Of a DNA stretch of 64,000 nucleotides, positions 17,944-27,029 are shown one piece after another; position 1 is the first letter of the stretch; every line of letters begins with the position of its first letter. A program made the translations under genes and the position numbers. Source of the stretch: an uncultured cyanobacterium (lineage in GTDB: Bacteria > Cyanobacteriota > Cyanobacteriia > Cyanobacteriales > Geitlerinemataceae); assembly GCA_937899645.1 (NCBI GenBank), contig CALCCD010000039.1, positions 1 through 64,000 on the forward strand, read 5' to 3'. Below the pieces are notes generated by a model that was not told the DNA's origin, did not search any database, and saw only the letters and a program-made list of their open reading frames with translations.

Positions 17944-19391
17944 GCTCCAAAAGCGATTTCGTCGCATGATGGAAGGCTATAGCTCGGTGCGGGCGGATTG
18001 TAGGTCGGCGCGGGCGGATTGTAGGTCGGCGCGGGCGGATTGTAGGTCGGCGCGGGCTGGTCATAACCGTAACTCGGCGACGGCGACGAGCCGTAACCGT
18101 AGCTCGTCGCGGGCGCAGGCGCGGGCTGCGGGCTGGCGTAGCTCGAGGACGGCGCGTTCGTCTCGACGGGAGATGGCGTCGGAACAGCTTGTGGGGTAGC
18201 CGTCGGAGTCGGGGTCGGCTCCGGCGTGATGTCCGGGCTCGGTTCTGGCGAGGCGATCGGCTCGGGGATCTCAGCTTCTGCCTCTTCTAATCTGTTCGGT
18301 GCTTCGAGCTGGGGAGTTTCGGCACTGGTGGGCTCGACCGTTGAGTCACCACCGCGCAAGGCCGCAATGCCGACGCCACCGGCGATGATGCAAGCCGCGA
18401 CGCCAGAGGCCACGAAAAGGGGGGCGCGGTTGGGGCTCGGGGACGGGGACGGAGCATAGGAGCCGGTCGCGGTGTGCCCATCGGGCATGATGGTCGTCTT
18501 TCGCCCGCCCGGTTCGGGAGAGGAGGAGAGGATTTCGGTCTTTTTAGCCATGGTTGCAGGAAGAGAGTCGAGAAACTGTTGGGCGGAGGCCGGTCGATCG
18601 AGCGGGCTGGGGGAAAGCGATCGATCGATCGCGCTGGCAAATCCGACAAAAGCGGGGTGCTGCTGCGCTGACGCGGACACCGACGATCGCCACAGCAATT
18701 TGCCAGAGGGCAGGCGATCGAAGCTATCGGGATCGCGCCCGGTCAGCAAAAAGACGAGCGTGCAGCCGATGGCATAGAGGTCGCTCTGGGGCGAGAACTC
18801 TCCAGTCTCGATTTGCTCGGGCGCGCAGTAACCGGGTTTGACAACGCGGGTGCGATCGCGCTCGCCGACACCACATTGATATTTTGCTGTTGAGCCGAAG
18901 TCGATCAGGACGGGCTGGTCTCGCTCGGCGGCGTGAATGACGTTTTCGGGCGAGATGTCACGGTGGCATAATCCAGCTTCATGGAGCGTGCTGACGATCG
19001 GCACGAACTCCTGTGCAAACTTCAGCGCGCGATCGAGGTCAAAGGCTCCGGCCTTGCGCGCGATTTGCTCGTAGGTGTCGCCATCGATAAATTCTTGAAC
19101 GATCGCCGGGTAGCCGTCGCACTCATCGACGTAGCGCCAGCATTTCGGGACGCGATCGTGCAGCTCGCCGCACTTCTGAAGCGTCTCGGCTTCCTCGCGA
19201 AACATCCGCTTGGCAATCTCGAGACTCGACTCGTCAAACTGGTCGGGATTGAACTGCTTGATCGCCACGCGACGATCGTCGCGCGTGTCGGTCGCGACGT
19301 AGTTCCGACTGAAGCCGCCTTCCGGCAATATTGCGTCAATTCGATAGCGATCGAAGAGAACGTATCCGATGGAGTGGGGCGCGGCTGTCAT
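17934..19391 (-). CDS. Membrane Ser/Thr protein kinase with Pro-rich extracytoplasmic tail
   Basis: Hanks-type kinase of 485 aa. Catalytic features are K45 in VAIK, HRDISPEN at 143-150 (Ser replaces the common Lys of HRDxK), DFG at 164-166 and the activation-segment end PGYCAPEQ at 186-193. A juxtamembrane stretch has threonines such as KKTEIL (T285) and RKTTIMPD that could dock FHA domains. One membrane helix lies at about 324-346. The outer region is rich in Pro, Thr and Ala and ends in NPPAPTY repeats. The gene overlaps the FHA-ABC gene, its probable phosphorylation partner. Confidence 0.92.
   Translation of the reverse strand: MTAAPHSIGYVLFDRYRIDAILPEGGFSRNYVATDTRDDRRVAIKQFNPDQFDESSLEIAKRMFREEAETLQKCGELHDRVPKCWRYVDECDGYPAIVQEFIDGDTYEQIARKAGAFDLDRALKFAQEFVPIVSTLHEAGLCHRDISPENVIHAAERDQPVLIDFGSTAKYQCGVGERDRTRVVKPGYCAPEQIETGEFSPQSDLYAIGCTLVFLLTGRDPDSFDRLPSGKLLWRSSVSASAQQHPAFVGFASAIDRSLSPSPLDRPASAQQFLDSLPATMAKKTEILSSSPEPGGRKTTIMPDGHTATGSYAPSPSPSPNRAPLFVASGVAACIIAGGVGIAALRGGDSTVEPTSAETPQLEAPNRLEEAEAEIPEPIASPEPSPDITPEPTPTPTATPQAVPTPSPVETNAPSSSYASPQPAPAPATSYGYGSSPSPSYGYDQPAPTYNPPAPTYNPPAPTYNPPAPSYSLPSCDEIAFGACQ
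17984..18057. repeat. 21 bp tandem repeats coding NPPAPTY
   Basis: About three and a half near-identical 21 bp units in frame encode repeated NPPAPTY at the C-terminus of the kinase. Such low-complexity, Pro-rich extracytoplasmic tails may span or bind the cell wall. The repeat number is likely to vary between strains. Confidence 0.9.
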
Positions 19392-19508
19392 GGAGAACGG
19401 TGCTCGAAATCTTTGATGCTATGGTCGCATATCCGCTGGGCAATGCGGGTGGGCTCGATCGAGTGGCAAGTGCCCGATCGAGCCCTGCCGGGAAGAGAAT
19501 TCAACCCT

Positions 19509-22500
19509 CTACAAATTTAGAAATTCATCGAGGATCGACTTTTTTCGCGTCTCGAAGTCCTCATCGGAAATCAAACCCAGTTCGCGAACTTTTTGCAGCT
19601 CCTTGAGCTTGTCTTCCAAGCTCGATGACGGGGCTGCTGCGGGTGCTGGAGTCGGTGCGGACGTTTCGGCGGCGGGAGTGGCCGTTGCTTCCGGTTGGGG
19701 CATCGGCGCGGACGCCGAGTCGGCGTCAATCGACGGCAGGCCGTATTTCTCGATCGTCTCTTTGACGATCTGGCGATCGCGGCGGTACTCGGGGCTGTCT
19801 TGACCCGCAGGCAACTCGGCCTCGCGCATCTTCAAGAATTCCGCCAGCTTGTCGGTCAGCACCCGCTTCGCGTCGTCCGATTCCGCATCGGCAAAAATCC
19901 GACTCACCTGGGCGCTAACGGCCTCGCGATCGCGTCGGCAGGTGTCGATTTCGAGCAACTGAACGGCCTCTTCCCAGGTCGAGGCGATCTCGACTTTCTC
20001 ATCGCCGGTCGCGCTCTGAACCTGGTAGCAAATCGTGTTGTCTTTGCTGGCCTTGTTGAACTCGACGGTCAGCACCTCGAGGACGCGGGCGAGGACGACG
20101 AGCTGGTAGACGCGCTCGTCCGGCGGGAAGACATCCCAGAACGGTGGATCTTTCTGAATGTGAACCGGAATCGGCATATCCCGCGCCTCGCCTCGGAATT
20201 GGGCGCGTTTAGCTTCGACCATCTGCCCTTGCCAGTCCTGATAAGACTTGCGCAGTTCGCGCATCCCCTCGATGCAGCGCAGCGAGAAACCGCCCATCTC
20301 CTGCACGAAGACGATGCGGTGGCGCTCTTCTTTTGCCAGCGGCGCGATGCTCGACTTGTTACCCAGACGCTCGGAGAGAACCTCGAGCAGCTTTTGGGCG
20401 GCGGGCTCCTCAGTATCGCGCCCGTTGACGATCGCCGCCATTTGGTTGAGCTGCGGCGTGAAGCTCGCATCGCCGCGCGTCATCTCCGGCCGCGACAGGA
20501 TCAAGAACGGATTCGACTTGCCGTAGGCGATCGCGATTTGGCTGCGAATCTCGGCGTTGTCGTTGTTATAGGTCTTGTAGAGCAGGTCGCAGGCCGACAG
20601 CTCGCGCACCAGCTTGCTCGACTGCGGCGCTTTGGTGATGCGCGCGCGGGCTTCGTCAAAAATGGTGCCGCGTACGTCTTCGTCCTGTACGTCTTCGAGG
20701 CGCTGCAAGTCGAACAGTCGGAAAACGCGATCGGCGTTGCGGTTTTCTTGCCAGAGACCACTCAGCTCCGGTAGCACCGACTCCGCCATCGTCGAACATA
20801 GATTGTTTAACCCCTGTTCGTAGGGGCTCTGGCTGGTTTCACTCGATCCGGACTGCTGCTCGACGAAATCGCGATATAGCTCGTTGAGGACGGCGCGATC
20901 GTAGAGCTTGATGCCGTTGACGCTCAAGGTATCGGCGCTATTGGCCTGCTCGTCGGCCGCCGCCGCAAAGCCGTCGCGAGCGATACGCAGTTTTTGGACG
21001 AAGCGGTTGTACTGCGATCGCAGCTTCTCGAGATGTTCCTTCATCCGTGCGATGACCACCTGTCCTAGCTGGCGAGACTTGGCCTGGACGATCGCCTTGA
21101 GCGATTCGTTCAAGTTTTGCAGCGCTTCTTCGCAGAGCTCTTCCATCTTGCCCTGCTTGGTCAGGCCGAAACGATCGCGGTAGTACACGATGTCCTGGAG
21201 CTTCTGGGCGTAGGCCTCCTGGAAGACATTCTGCTGCTGTTCCCAGGTGTCGAGCTGGCGTTTGAAGATCTTCTCCGTGTTCATGATAATTTGCTCGCAC
21301 AGTTCTAGGAACTGCTCGGCAAACTTCGGCCCGCGATTGCGATCTTGTAGAATCTCGTAGAGCTTCTCTTCCAGTGATTTGCGGGTTTGGATGATGACGC
21401 GATCGCGATTCTCGTACATTTTGATGAGGTAGTCGCCGTGCATGCGATCGTCGGGGCTGCTGTCGTTGAAGTGCTCGTCGCGATACTTGCGAGCGCTCGG
21501 ATCCAGGAACGTATCGACGAAATTGCGAATCGCGCCCTCCTCGGAGCCGAACAGGTTGAGACCCTCCTTCGTGCATTTGAGGCGATCGTTGTCGGCAATG
21601 TCTTGCCGCACGGTGTTGACCCAACTGCTCACGGTTTCGAGCAGCGAGCCTTTACCCGACGAAGACAGATCGGCCAGCAGTTCCATCGAGGTGAGGCGCA
21701 TCGGCTTGAGGATTTCTTTCTCGACCTCGCTGCGCATATCTGCTGGAAGCGCCATATCGCCGTTGAGCCACCAGCCCACCAGGTCAGCAGACAGGCGCTC
21801 GGACAGTGAAGCTCGAATCTGCGAAATTGGAATTTCGACCGTCGAGAGGCCGAAGCTCATAAAGTTTTTCGGATAGCTGCGACCGCAGGGATCGGCCTGC
21901 GCCCAGGAGCCTTTGATATTGTCGCGAATCGAGCGCTTGTGCGGCGCGAAATCCGAGGTTAGATCGAGAAAAATATTCTGCGCGATCGCTTCGCGAATGC
22001 TGTCGAGGTCGAGCTCTCCCGCTTCGTTTTTCGTACCGACTAAATAGGTAAAGTCAAACGGCGCGCGCTGCTCGATAATTTCGCCCGCTGCCGAGGAGGT
22101 GAACTGCGCGCGATACTCCGTCCGCGAATCGGAAAAGTAGCTCAGCTCCATCAGCGCCGCGTAACCGTTCGCCAAGACGCGATCGCCCACGTCGATCGAA
22201 GCGAAGGCATTCGGCATCGGCACGATCGACGTCGTCGTCGGACTGGTCGTCACTTTTCGCAGCCAAGCGCGAATGCAATAAGCCAGGTCGAGAATCATGC
22301 CGCTACCCGTCCCGCCGGAGAGCGAACCGACCACGAAGACGTTCATCGCCGTCGGTTTTACTTTCACGTCATAGTTATTGAGCATGAACTGCTCGTGGCC
22401 TTTGGCGCGATTACAGGCTTGGGTGAAGGTCTTCTCGATGCCCGGGTAGTTGTAGAAAAATGCGAACCGGCCGCAGCCGCGAATCTGCCCAGCTCCGGCT

Positions 22501-22832
22501 TCGAGTGCCGTTACGTTTTTTTCGAGCTCTTTGGGAAACCAAGCCTCGATCCAGGGATAGTTCCCCATGTTTTGCAGGATCGCATCGGCCTCGATTCCTT
22601 TAACCGTGGCGTGATACTTCTCGTTGTCTTTCAGCGTCGAACCGGCGGCGCTGGGGTTACTGACTTGGTAGTCCTTGTCGGTGTCGATCGACAGAAAGCT
22701 AACAACCGGAAAAGCCTTTAAGCTGCCGTAAACCTCTTCGATCGCCCGCCGAACCCTAGCGATCACCTCATTCCCCGTACCGCCAATCCCGACGATGACC
22801 GTCGGTACCATTGTTTTCTCATCAACTGCCAT
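19509..22832 (-). CDS. Tubulin-like GTPase domain protein with C-terminal SHOCT
   Basis: Large protein of 1107 aa. The N-terminus matches the bacterial tubulin-like family (Tubulin_2 type): GIGGTGNEV at 15-23, IDTD at 49-52, GAGQIRGCGR at 113-122 and the GTP-binding signature SGGTGSG at 172-178. A long mostly helical middle region (about 380-1000) with coiled-coil character follows, then a Pro/Ala linker and a SHOCT-like segment at about 1070-1107 (LQKVRELGLISDEDFETRKK). SHOCT tails often mediate oligomerisation. A good Shine-Dalgarno sequence (AAGAGG) supports the start. Role unknown; the context is kinase, vWFA and ABC transporter genes. Confidence 0.9.
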   Translation of the reverse strand: MAVDEKTMVPTVIVGIGGTGNEVIARVRRAIEEVYGSLKAFPVVSFLSIDTDKDYQVSNPSAAGSTLKDNEKYHATVKGIEADAILQNMGNYPWIEAWFPKELEKNVTALEAGAGQIRGCGRFAFFYNYPGIEKTFTQACNRAKGHEQFMLNNYDVKVKPTAMNVFVVGSLSGGTGSGMILDLAYCIRAWLRKVTTSPTTTSIVPMPNAFASIDVGDRVLANGYAALMELSYFSDSRTEYRAQFTSSAAGEIIEQRAPFDFTYLVGTKNEAGELDLDSIREAIAQNIFLDLTSDFAPHKRSIRDNIKGSWAQADPCGRSYPKNFMSFGLSTVEIPISQIRASLSERLSADLVGWWLNGDMALPADMRSEVEKEILKPMRLTSMELLADLSSSGKGSLLETVSSWVNTVRQDIADNDRLKCTKEGLNLFGSEEGAIRNFVDTFLDPSARKYRDEHFNDSSPDDRMHGDYLIKMYENRDRVIIQTRKSLEEKLYEILQDRNRGPKFAEQFLELCEQIIMNTEKIFKRQLDTWEQQQNVFQEAYAQKLQDIVYYRDRFGLTKQGKMEELCEEALQNLNESLKAIVQAKSRQLGQVVIARMKEHLEKLRSQYNRFVQKLRIARDGFAAAADEQANSADTLSVNGIKLYDRAVLNELYRDFVEQQSGSSETSQSPYEQGLNNLCSTMAESVLPELSGLWQENRNADRVFRLFDLQRLEDVQDEDVRGTIFDEARARITKAPQSSKLVRELSACDLLYKTYNNDNAEIRSQIAIAYGKSNPFLILSRPEMTRGDASFTPQLNQMAAIVNGRDTEEPAAQKLLEVLSERLGNKSSIAPLAKEERHRIVFVQEMGGFSLRCIEGMRELRKSYQDWQGQMVEAKRAQFRGEARDMPIPVHIQKDPPFWDVFPPDERVYQLVVLARVLEVLTVEFNKASKDNTICYQVQSATGDEKVEIASTWEEAVQLLEIDTCRRDREAVSAQVSRIFADAESDDAKRVLTDKLAEFLKMREAELPAGQDSPEYRRDRQIVKETIEKYGLPSIDADSASAPMPQPEATATPAAETSAPTPAPAAAPSSSLEDKLKELQKVRELGLISDEDFETRKKSILDEFLNL

Positions 22833-22936
22833 AATTTAACCTCTTGTTTGCGATACGGAATGGGTGGGAATAGTGCCCGAATAAAACTCAAGATCGGGGC
22901 AACAATACAGAAGTTGCACGCGCTACGGACTTTGCG

Positions 22937-23845
22937 CTAGCAGGGCTTGATAAACGGAATCGTGGCAAATTTCCAAACGGCAATCAGCGTTGCTGTCGTC
23001 CAAAACAGCGCGTGTGAGACGGCGGCTCGTCCTGCCATATCGATCCGCAAGCCGAACATACCTTGAAATACCCAACGATCGAGCGGCAAAATCACCATCC
23101 ACATCAACGCGATCCAGGCCATTCCCAACCAGAAGATAATCCACTTGATGTTGCTGTTGATGCTCCCAAAGAGCTTTTCTTGCAGACTGCTCGCCAGCTC
23201 GCTGGCTTCACTCGCCAGCGACAAACCGCCCGTCGTCAGCGACATTTGACCGGCTTCGGCCAAATCTTCTGGTGCAACACCCACAAAGATGCTGTGGATC
23301 TTGATGCCCTGTGCCACGATCTGCGCCAGTAGACTGGGGTCAAGCGGCGTACTGGGTTTGCCGTCAGTCACTACGAGCAGCTCGCGACAGCGATCGGAGA
23401 CCTGCAAGAGGGCGTTAGTCGCATCGGTAATCGCGAGATTGAGATCGGTGCGCTCCGTCTCGAGCCTGCCCGCGAGCGTCGGATCGCTGAGCTTGGCGAG
23501 CATCTCCGTCTCGACGGCTTCTGGGTCGGCCTTGAATGACTCGGTGAGCGGCTCGGTCTGACCAGCAAAGCCGAAGACTTTGATTTGGTTAGGCCGATCG
23601 AGGGTCGTATTGCTGCGCTCGAGGTATGCCTTGACGGCGGCGATTTCCTCGAACATGACGCTGCCCGGCTGCTCGAAGTTTGCCAGGTCGCCGGTGCTGT
23701 TACTCAGATCGAGAGCGATTGCGACGTTGACGTTCGGCCTCCCCAAACCGAGTAGGGCAGACAGCAGCGCGATCGCGAGACAGAGCCCAAAGGCGATTGC
23801 GGGAATGTTGAATAGGGGATTTTCGAGAATCGTGCGGCGTGTCAT
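22937..23845 (-). CDS. Membrane-anchored vWFA domain protein
   Basis: Protein of 302 aa with a helix at about 11-33, a von Willebrand A domain at about 38-225 and two C-terminal helices at about 234-252 and 276-292. The metal-ion-dependent adhesion site is complete: DLSNS at 46-50, T133 in ERTDLNLAI and D161 in VVTDGKPS. The N-terminal arginines suggest N-in topology, which would place the vWFA domain on the periplasmic or lumenal side. It lies between the tubulin-like gene and the anchored binding-protein gene and may bridge partners through metal-dependent binding. Confidence 0.9.
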   Translation of the reverse strand: MTRRTILENPLFNIPAIAFGLCLAIALLSALLGLGRPNVNVAIALDLSNSTGDLANFEQPGSVMFEEIAAVKAYLERSNTTLDRPNQIKVFGFAGQTEPLTESFKADPEAVETEMLAKLSDPTLAGRLETERTDLNLAITDATNALLQVSDRCRELLVVTDGKPSTPLDPSLLAQIVAQGIKIHSIFVGVAPEDLAEAGQMSLTTGGLSLASEASELASSLQEKLFGSINSNIKWIIFWLGMAWIALMWMVILPLDRWVFQGMFGLRIDMAGRAAVSHALFWTTATLIAVWKFATIPFIKPC

Positions 23846-23956
23846 TGGTATTTAAAGTGCGATCGCAACGATCGCGAGTGCGGGCGGACGAGTGGCAGTA
23901 GAGCTCGCCGTCGAGGCGATCGAAACATCAACCTCGACGGCGGAACCGGTGAAGCG

Positions 23957-25711
23957 CTATAGACAGCCGTTCTCGACGGAAACGAAACTGAAATTCGCAC
24001 CGCTCGGGCCGCCGGAGTTCGACGGCTGGACGCAAACGAGCGGCACGCTGTCGATCACGTTGTAGTCCGCCTGGGTGGCTCCTACCTCGACGCCATCGTT
24101 GAGGATCTGCGATGCTTGGGCGCGATCGGGCGCGTTGCGCAGCACCCGCGACATCAGGTCGGTCGCGTCGAACGCCGCCGTCGTCCGCCAGCTCACCCGG
24201 CCTTTCCACAGTTGCGCCGTGTCTTTCGAGAAGCCCGCGTCGTTCTCCTCCCAGCGCCAGGGCACGGCTAGCACCATCTCGTTCACGGCCGACTCGCCGT
24301 TGAGCAGCAGCTGCGGCGAGTAGAGCGCGGCATCGCCCATCAGCAAAAGGCGATCGGAGCCGAGAGCCGCGTTGTTTTGCGCCACGCTGATGGCCACGGA
24401 AACGCCAGATTCGCCGGGAAGCGCCAGCAAAATCGAGTTGGAGTCATTCGTCCGCGCTTTGTTGACCAGTGCCGAGCCGTCGAGGCTGGTTTCGACGCCG
24501 ATATCGACCGAGTCGAGCTTTGCGCCGGGCGATAAGGTATCCTCGTTCGCCTCAAACTGTTGCTTGAGGTAGTTACTGTAAGGGTTGCGCGAGTCGAAGA
24601 CCAGCGTTACTTTGGCTTCTTTCTGCGTGGCCTTGGCGTGTTCGATCAGCGTCGCCAGTGCCTTGATGACGTACTGCTTGTAGAGGTCATCGACGCCCTG
24701 GGCGATCGGCACCGTCGTCAGGATGCTGTTGTTCGTGCCGATATCTTCGGTTAGTTCGATCGTCATCGGCGCAAGTACCGGCAGTTGTTGCGCGGCGTAA
24801 CCTTGCAGGACGACGGCGCTGTACTCCGTCGCGCCGTGGCCGATGATACCCAGCACTTGCTCCGTACCCATTAGCACGCCCGCAATTTCGCCTTCCAGCG
24901 CGTTTTCCGGCGTGGCATCGCCCGCATCTACGACGACAACCGCCATCAGGCGCTCGACCCCCCTGTCGTTGAACTGCTTCTGCGCCGTGGCGACACCGCG
25001 CAGGATTTCTTTGCCCGTATCGTCATCGAGGGGTAAGGGCGCAACGACTGAAACCACAATCGGGTTGCCGCTCTCCATTGCTTTGGAGTTGTTCAGATAA
25101 ATCTGCGCTTCGGGATCGTTCGAGTCCGCCGCCACAGCCGTCTCGTACAGCGAAATTGCCGCGCCCCAGTCGCGCAGCGCGAACTTCGTGCTGGCCGCTT
25201 CTTTCTGAGCGACGTTGTTCGAGCTTTTAATCAGCGTCCGTTCGCCTTGACTGAAGATTTCGACGATCGACTTATCGGCGCACTCGCTGACGAAGTCGTC
25301 GGGGTCGGTTGCCGCACAGTTGGCGATTGAAACGTTACCGCCACCAATATTGTTCGGGCTCGGTGGAGGCGTGCCGCCCACAGTCTGGCCGGTATTTACA
25401 CCGGGCGTTGGCGTCGATGTGGGGGAAACTGCCGTCGTTCCACCGTTTTTATTTCCGCTCAACATGCGCGACACGCCGAAAGCTCCGCCCGCCAGTGCGA
25501 CCACGGCCGCTGCCGCCATCGCGATCGGCTTCACCGGCAAACCGCTGCCGCCGCGGCCCCCAACCGGACTGCGGCCCCCACTCGAGCCGCCACCGACAAC
25601 GTCGTTCTTACTCAGACCACAGACATCACACAGTAGACCCGTATTGTCGTGTGGGAGGTGCGGATCGAATTCAGTGCCGTCCGCTTTGACCCCAGTGCAA
25701 GTCCATGACAT
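23957..25711 (-). CDS. Membrane-anchored periplasmic-binding-protein sensor with N-terminal Cys/His segment
   Basis: Protein of 584 aa. The first 35 residues contain C5, H18, H21, C28 and C31 (LCDVCG), a likely small zinc-binding segment. A Gly-rich linker and one membrane helix (about 62-81) follow, then a Thr/Pro-rich spacer, a TPR-like helical pair (WGAAISLYETAVAADSNDPEA) and a type I periplasmic-binding fold of the branched-chain amino-acid/ANF receptor group to the C-terminus. ABC-type uptake partners are absent, so it is more likely a sensor. The ATG at 25711 is supported by an upstream GGAG; the longer frame lacks family features. This binding domain is known fused to Ser/Thr kinases in cyanobacteria. 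Confidence 0.85.
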   Translation of the reverse strand: MSWTCTGVKADGTEFDPHLPHDNTGLLCDVCGLSKNDVVGGGSSGGRSPVGGRGGSGLPVKPIAMAAAAVVALAGGAFGVSRMLSGNKNGGTTAVSPTSTPTPGVNTGQTVGGTPPPSPNNIGGGNVSIANCAATDPDDFVSECADKSIVEIFSQGERTLIKSSNNVAQKEAASTKFALRDWGAAISLYETAVAADSNDPEAQIYLNNSKAMESGNPIVVSVVAPLPLDDDTGKEILRGVATAQKQFNDRGVERLMAVVVVDAGDATPENALEGEIAGVLMGTEQVLGIIGHGATEYSAVVLQGYAAQQLPVLAPMTIELTEDIGTNNSILTTVPIAQGVDDLYKQYVIKALATLIEHAKATQKEAKVTLVFDSRNPYSNYLKQQFEANEDTLSPGAKLDSVDIGVETSLDGSALVNKARTNDSNSILLALPGESGVSVAISVAQNNAALGSDRLLLMGDAALYSPQLLLNGESAVNEMVLAVPWRWEENDAGFSKDTAQLWKGRVSWRTTAAFDATDLMSRVLRNAPDRAQASQILNDGVEVGATQADYNVIDSVPLVCVQPSNSGGPSGANFSFVSVENGCL

Positions 25712-26043
25712 CAGTAATATCTCCTCAGTTTTTTGATTTCTCAGTACGATTGCGGGTTTGAATGAGTTGGGAACGTCTTGAAAGACGGCCTTTGATGCCA
25801 TGGATAAAGACGAGTCCAGTGTTTTTTCAGGCGAGCTAGAAAGGAAGCCTCAGGTGTATTAGAACTTACGGATATTTGCAGAACTCGCTTGCTCTTAACA
25901 ATCCCTGCAACAGTATATATGTGAGGTTTACTTTGAAAAGGTCTTTGTCGGCTTTTCCTATCAAAGTTATCTGACGCGATCTTAGGAATTTTTCTGAGTC
26001 TGAATCCTCTAGCGATCGCCCATCGCAGAAAAATCGCCCACGT
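25712..26043 (-). other. Intergenic region within the kinase/tubulin-like cluster
   Basis: AT-richer 332 bp stretch between the protease gene and the binding-protein gene. It holds the GGAG ribosome-binding site of the downstream gene near its left end. No gene is supported. It may contain an internal promoter, since the flanking genes are not tightly spaced. Confidence 0.4.
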
Positions 26044-26895
26044 TCAGAGAGCCGGGCCTGTTTCTGTCTCGTGGGAGGCTTCTGGGAAAAATTCCGCACC
26101 GCGCTCGAGAGCGGAGTCGATCGGGATACTCCAGCTCGATGCTGATGCCATCTCGCGTAAATCTTCGGGAATCGATCGCCCGTCCGGGTAGACGAACGGA
26201 TCGCCCCATAATGGATAAGCGTGCAAGCCGTTGATTGCGATGAGTTCGCCCCTAAGATTCACCACGGGGCCGCCGCTCATGCCCTTCATTATTGGATTGC
26301 TGTAAGCGTAGCGATAGCCGTCAACGAGCGGCTCGTCGAGAGCGTAGGTCAGCTCGCCCTGTGTCCAACGAAATTTGCTGTTCTCTGGCCGCGTGCGATC
26401 GGCATCGACAAACGGATAGCCAGTGGCAAATGTCCTCTCGCCCGGTGACACCTGAGTTTGAACGGAGGCAACACGCAGGTTGCGATCGCTGGTAAACGAG
26501 AGAAATGCAAGATCGTAGCCGCCTACACGATCGTCGAGTTCGATCGTAGCGTCATAGATCTGCCCGTCATCAGTTTGGATTTGTACGGTCTCGTCGCGCA
26601 AAACATGAGAGTTCGTCGCCACGATGTAGCGATCTTCGCCGCCTTCGATTTCGTGGCGGGCAACGATCGCGCCGCTGCCCCAGCTTTCTTCGCCGAACAC
26701 TTTTACCGTAAACTGACGAACGCGATCGCCGAACTCGCTTGCCTCGAGAGAAGGAAAAAAGTCGTCCGTTGTGTAATTGCTTTCCGGGCAGAAGAAACAA
26801 GGTAATTCTTGGGCTCTACAGGCCGGGAGTGCGATTTCCATCGTAATGGAAGTACCAAAAAGAATCGCGATCGTTCTCGTCAAGCCAATCAACAT
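26044..26895 (-). CDS. Secreted trypsin-like serine protease
   Basis: Exported protease of 283 aa in the S1/HtrA-like fold without a PDZ domain. The signal peptide covers about 1-28. The catalytic triad is H97 in TNSHVL, D128 in YDLAFLSF and S207 in GMSGGPVV. Two cysteines (PCFFCPE at 32-37) near the mature N-terminus may form a disulfide. It is transcribed toward the anchored binding-protein gene and probably acts in the periplasm on a partner of the cluster. A nine-base homopolymeric C tract (minus strand) lies about 46 bp upstream of its start. Confidence 0.88.
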   Translation of the reverse strand: MLIGLTRTIAILFGTSITMEIALPACRAQELPCFFCPESNYTTDDFFPSLEASEFGDRVRQFTVKVFGEESWGSGAIVARHEIEGGEDRYIVATNSHVLRDETVQIQTDDGQIYDATIELDDRVGGYDLAFLSFTSDRNLRVASVQTQVSPGERTFATGYPFVDADRTRPENSKFRWTQGELTYALDEPLVDGYRYAYSNPIMKGMSGGPVVNLRGELIAINGLHAYPLWGDPFVYPDGRSIPEDLREMASASSWSIPIDSALERGAEFFPEASHETETGPAL

Positions 26896-26940
26896 TCAGC
26901 AAAGAGACCAATAGGGACAAGTGCAGAGTACGCGAATGCC

Positions 26941-26949
26941 GGGGGGGGG
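26941..26949. repeat. Nine-base homopolymer (G on +)
   Basis: A run of nine G residues lies 46-54 bp upstream of the minus-strand protease start at 26895. Such tracts in promoter regions can change length and alter expression; here that is only a possibility. Confidence 0.8.
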
Positions 26950-27029
26950 AGTACGGGGTGGCGTCAGGCCCTAATGTCTCGTTACGCCGATCGTCGATCG
27001 TCTCGACTCTCTACTCACGTCAGCGCAGA

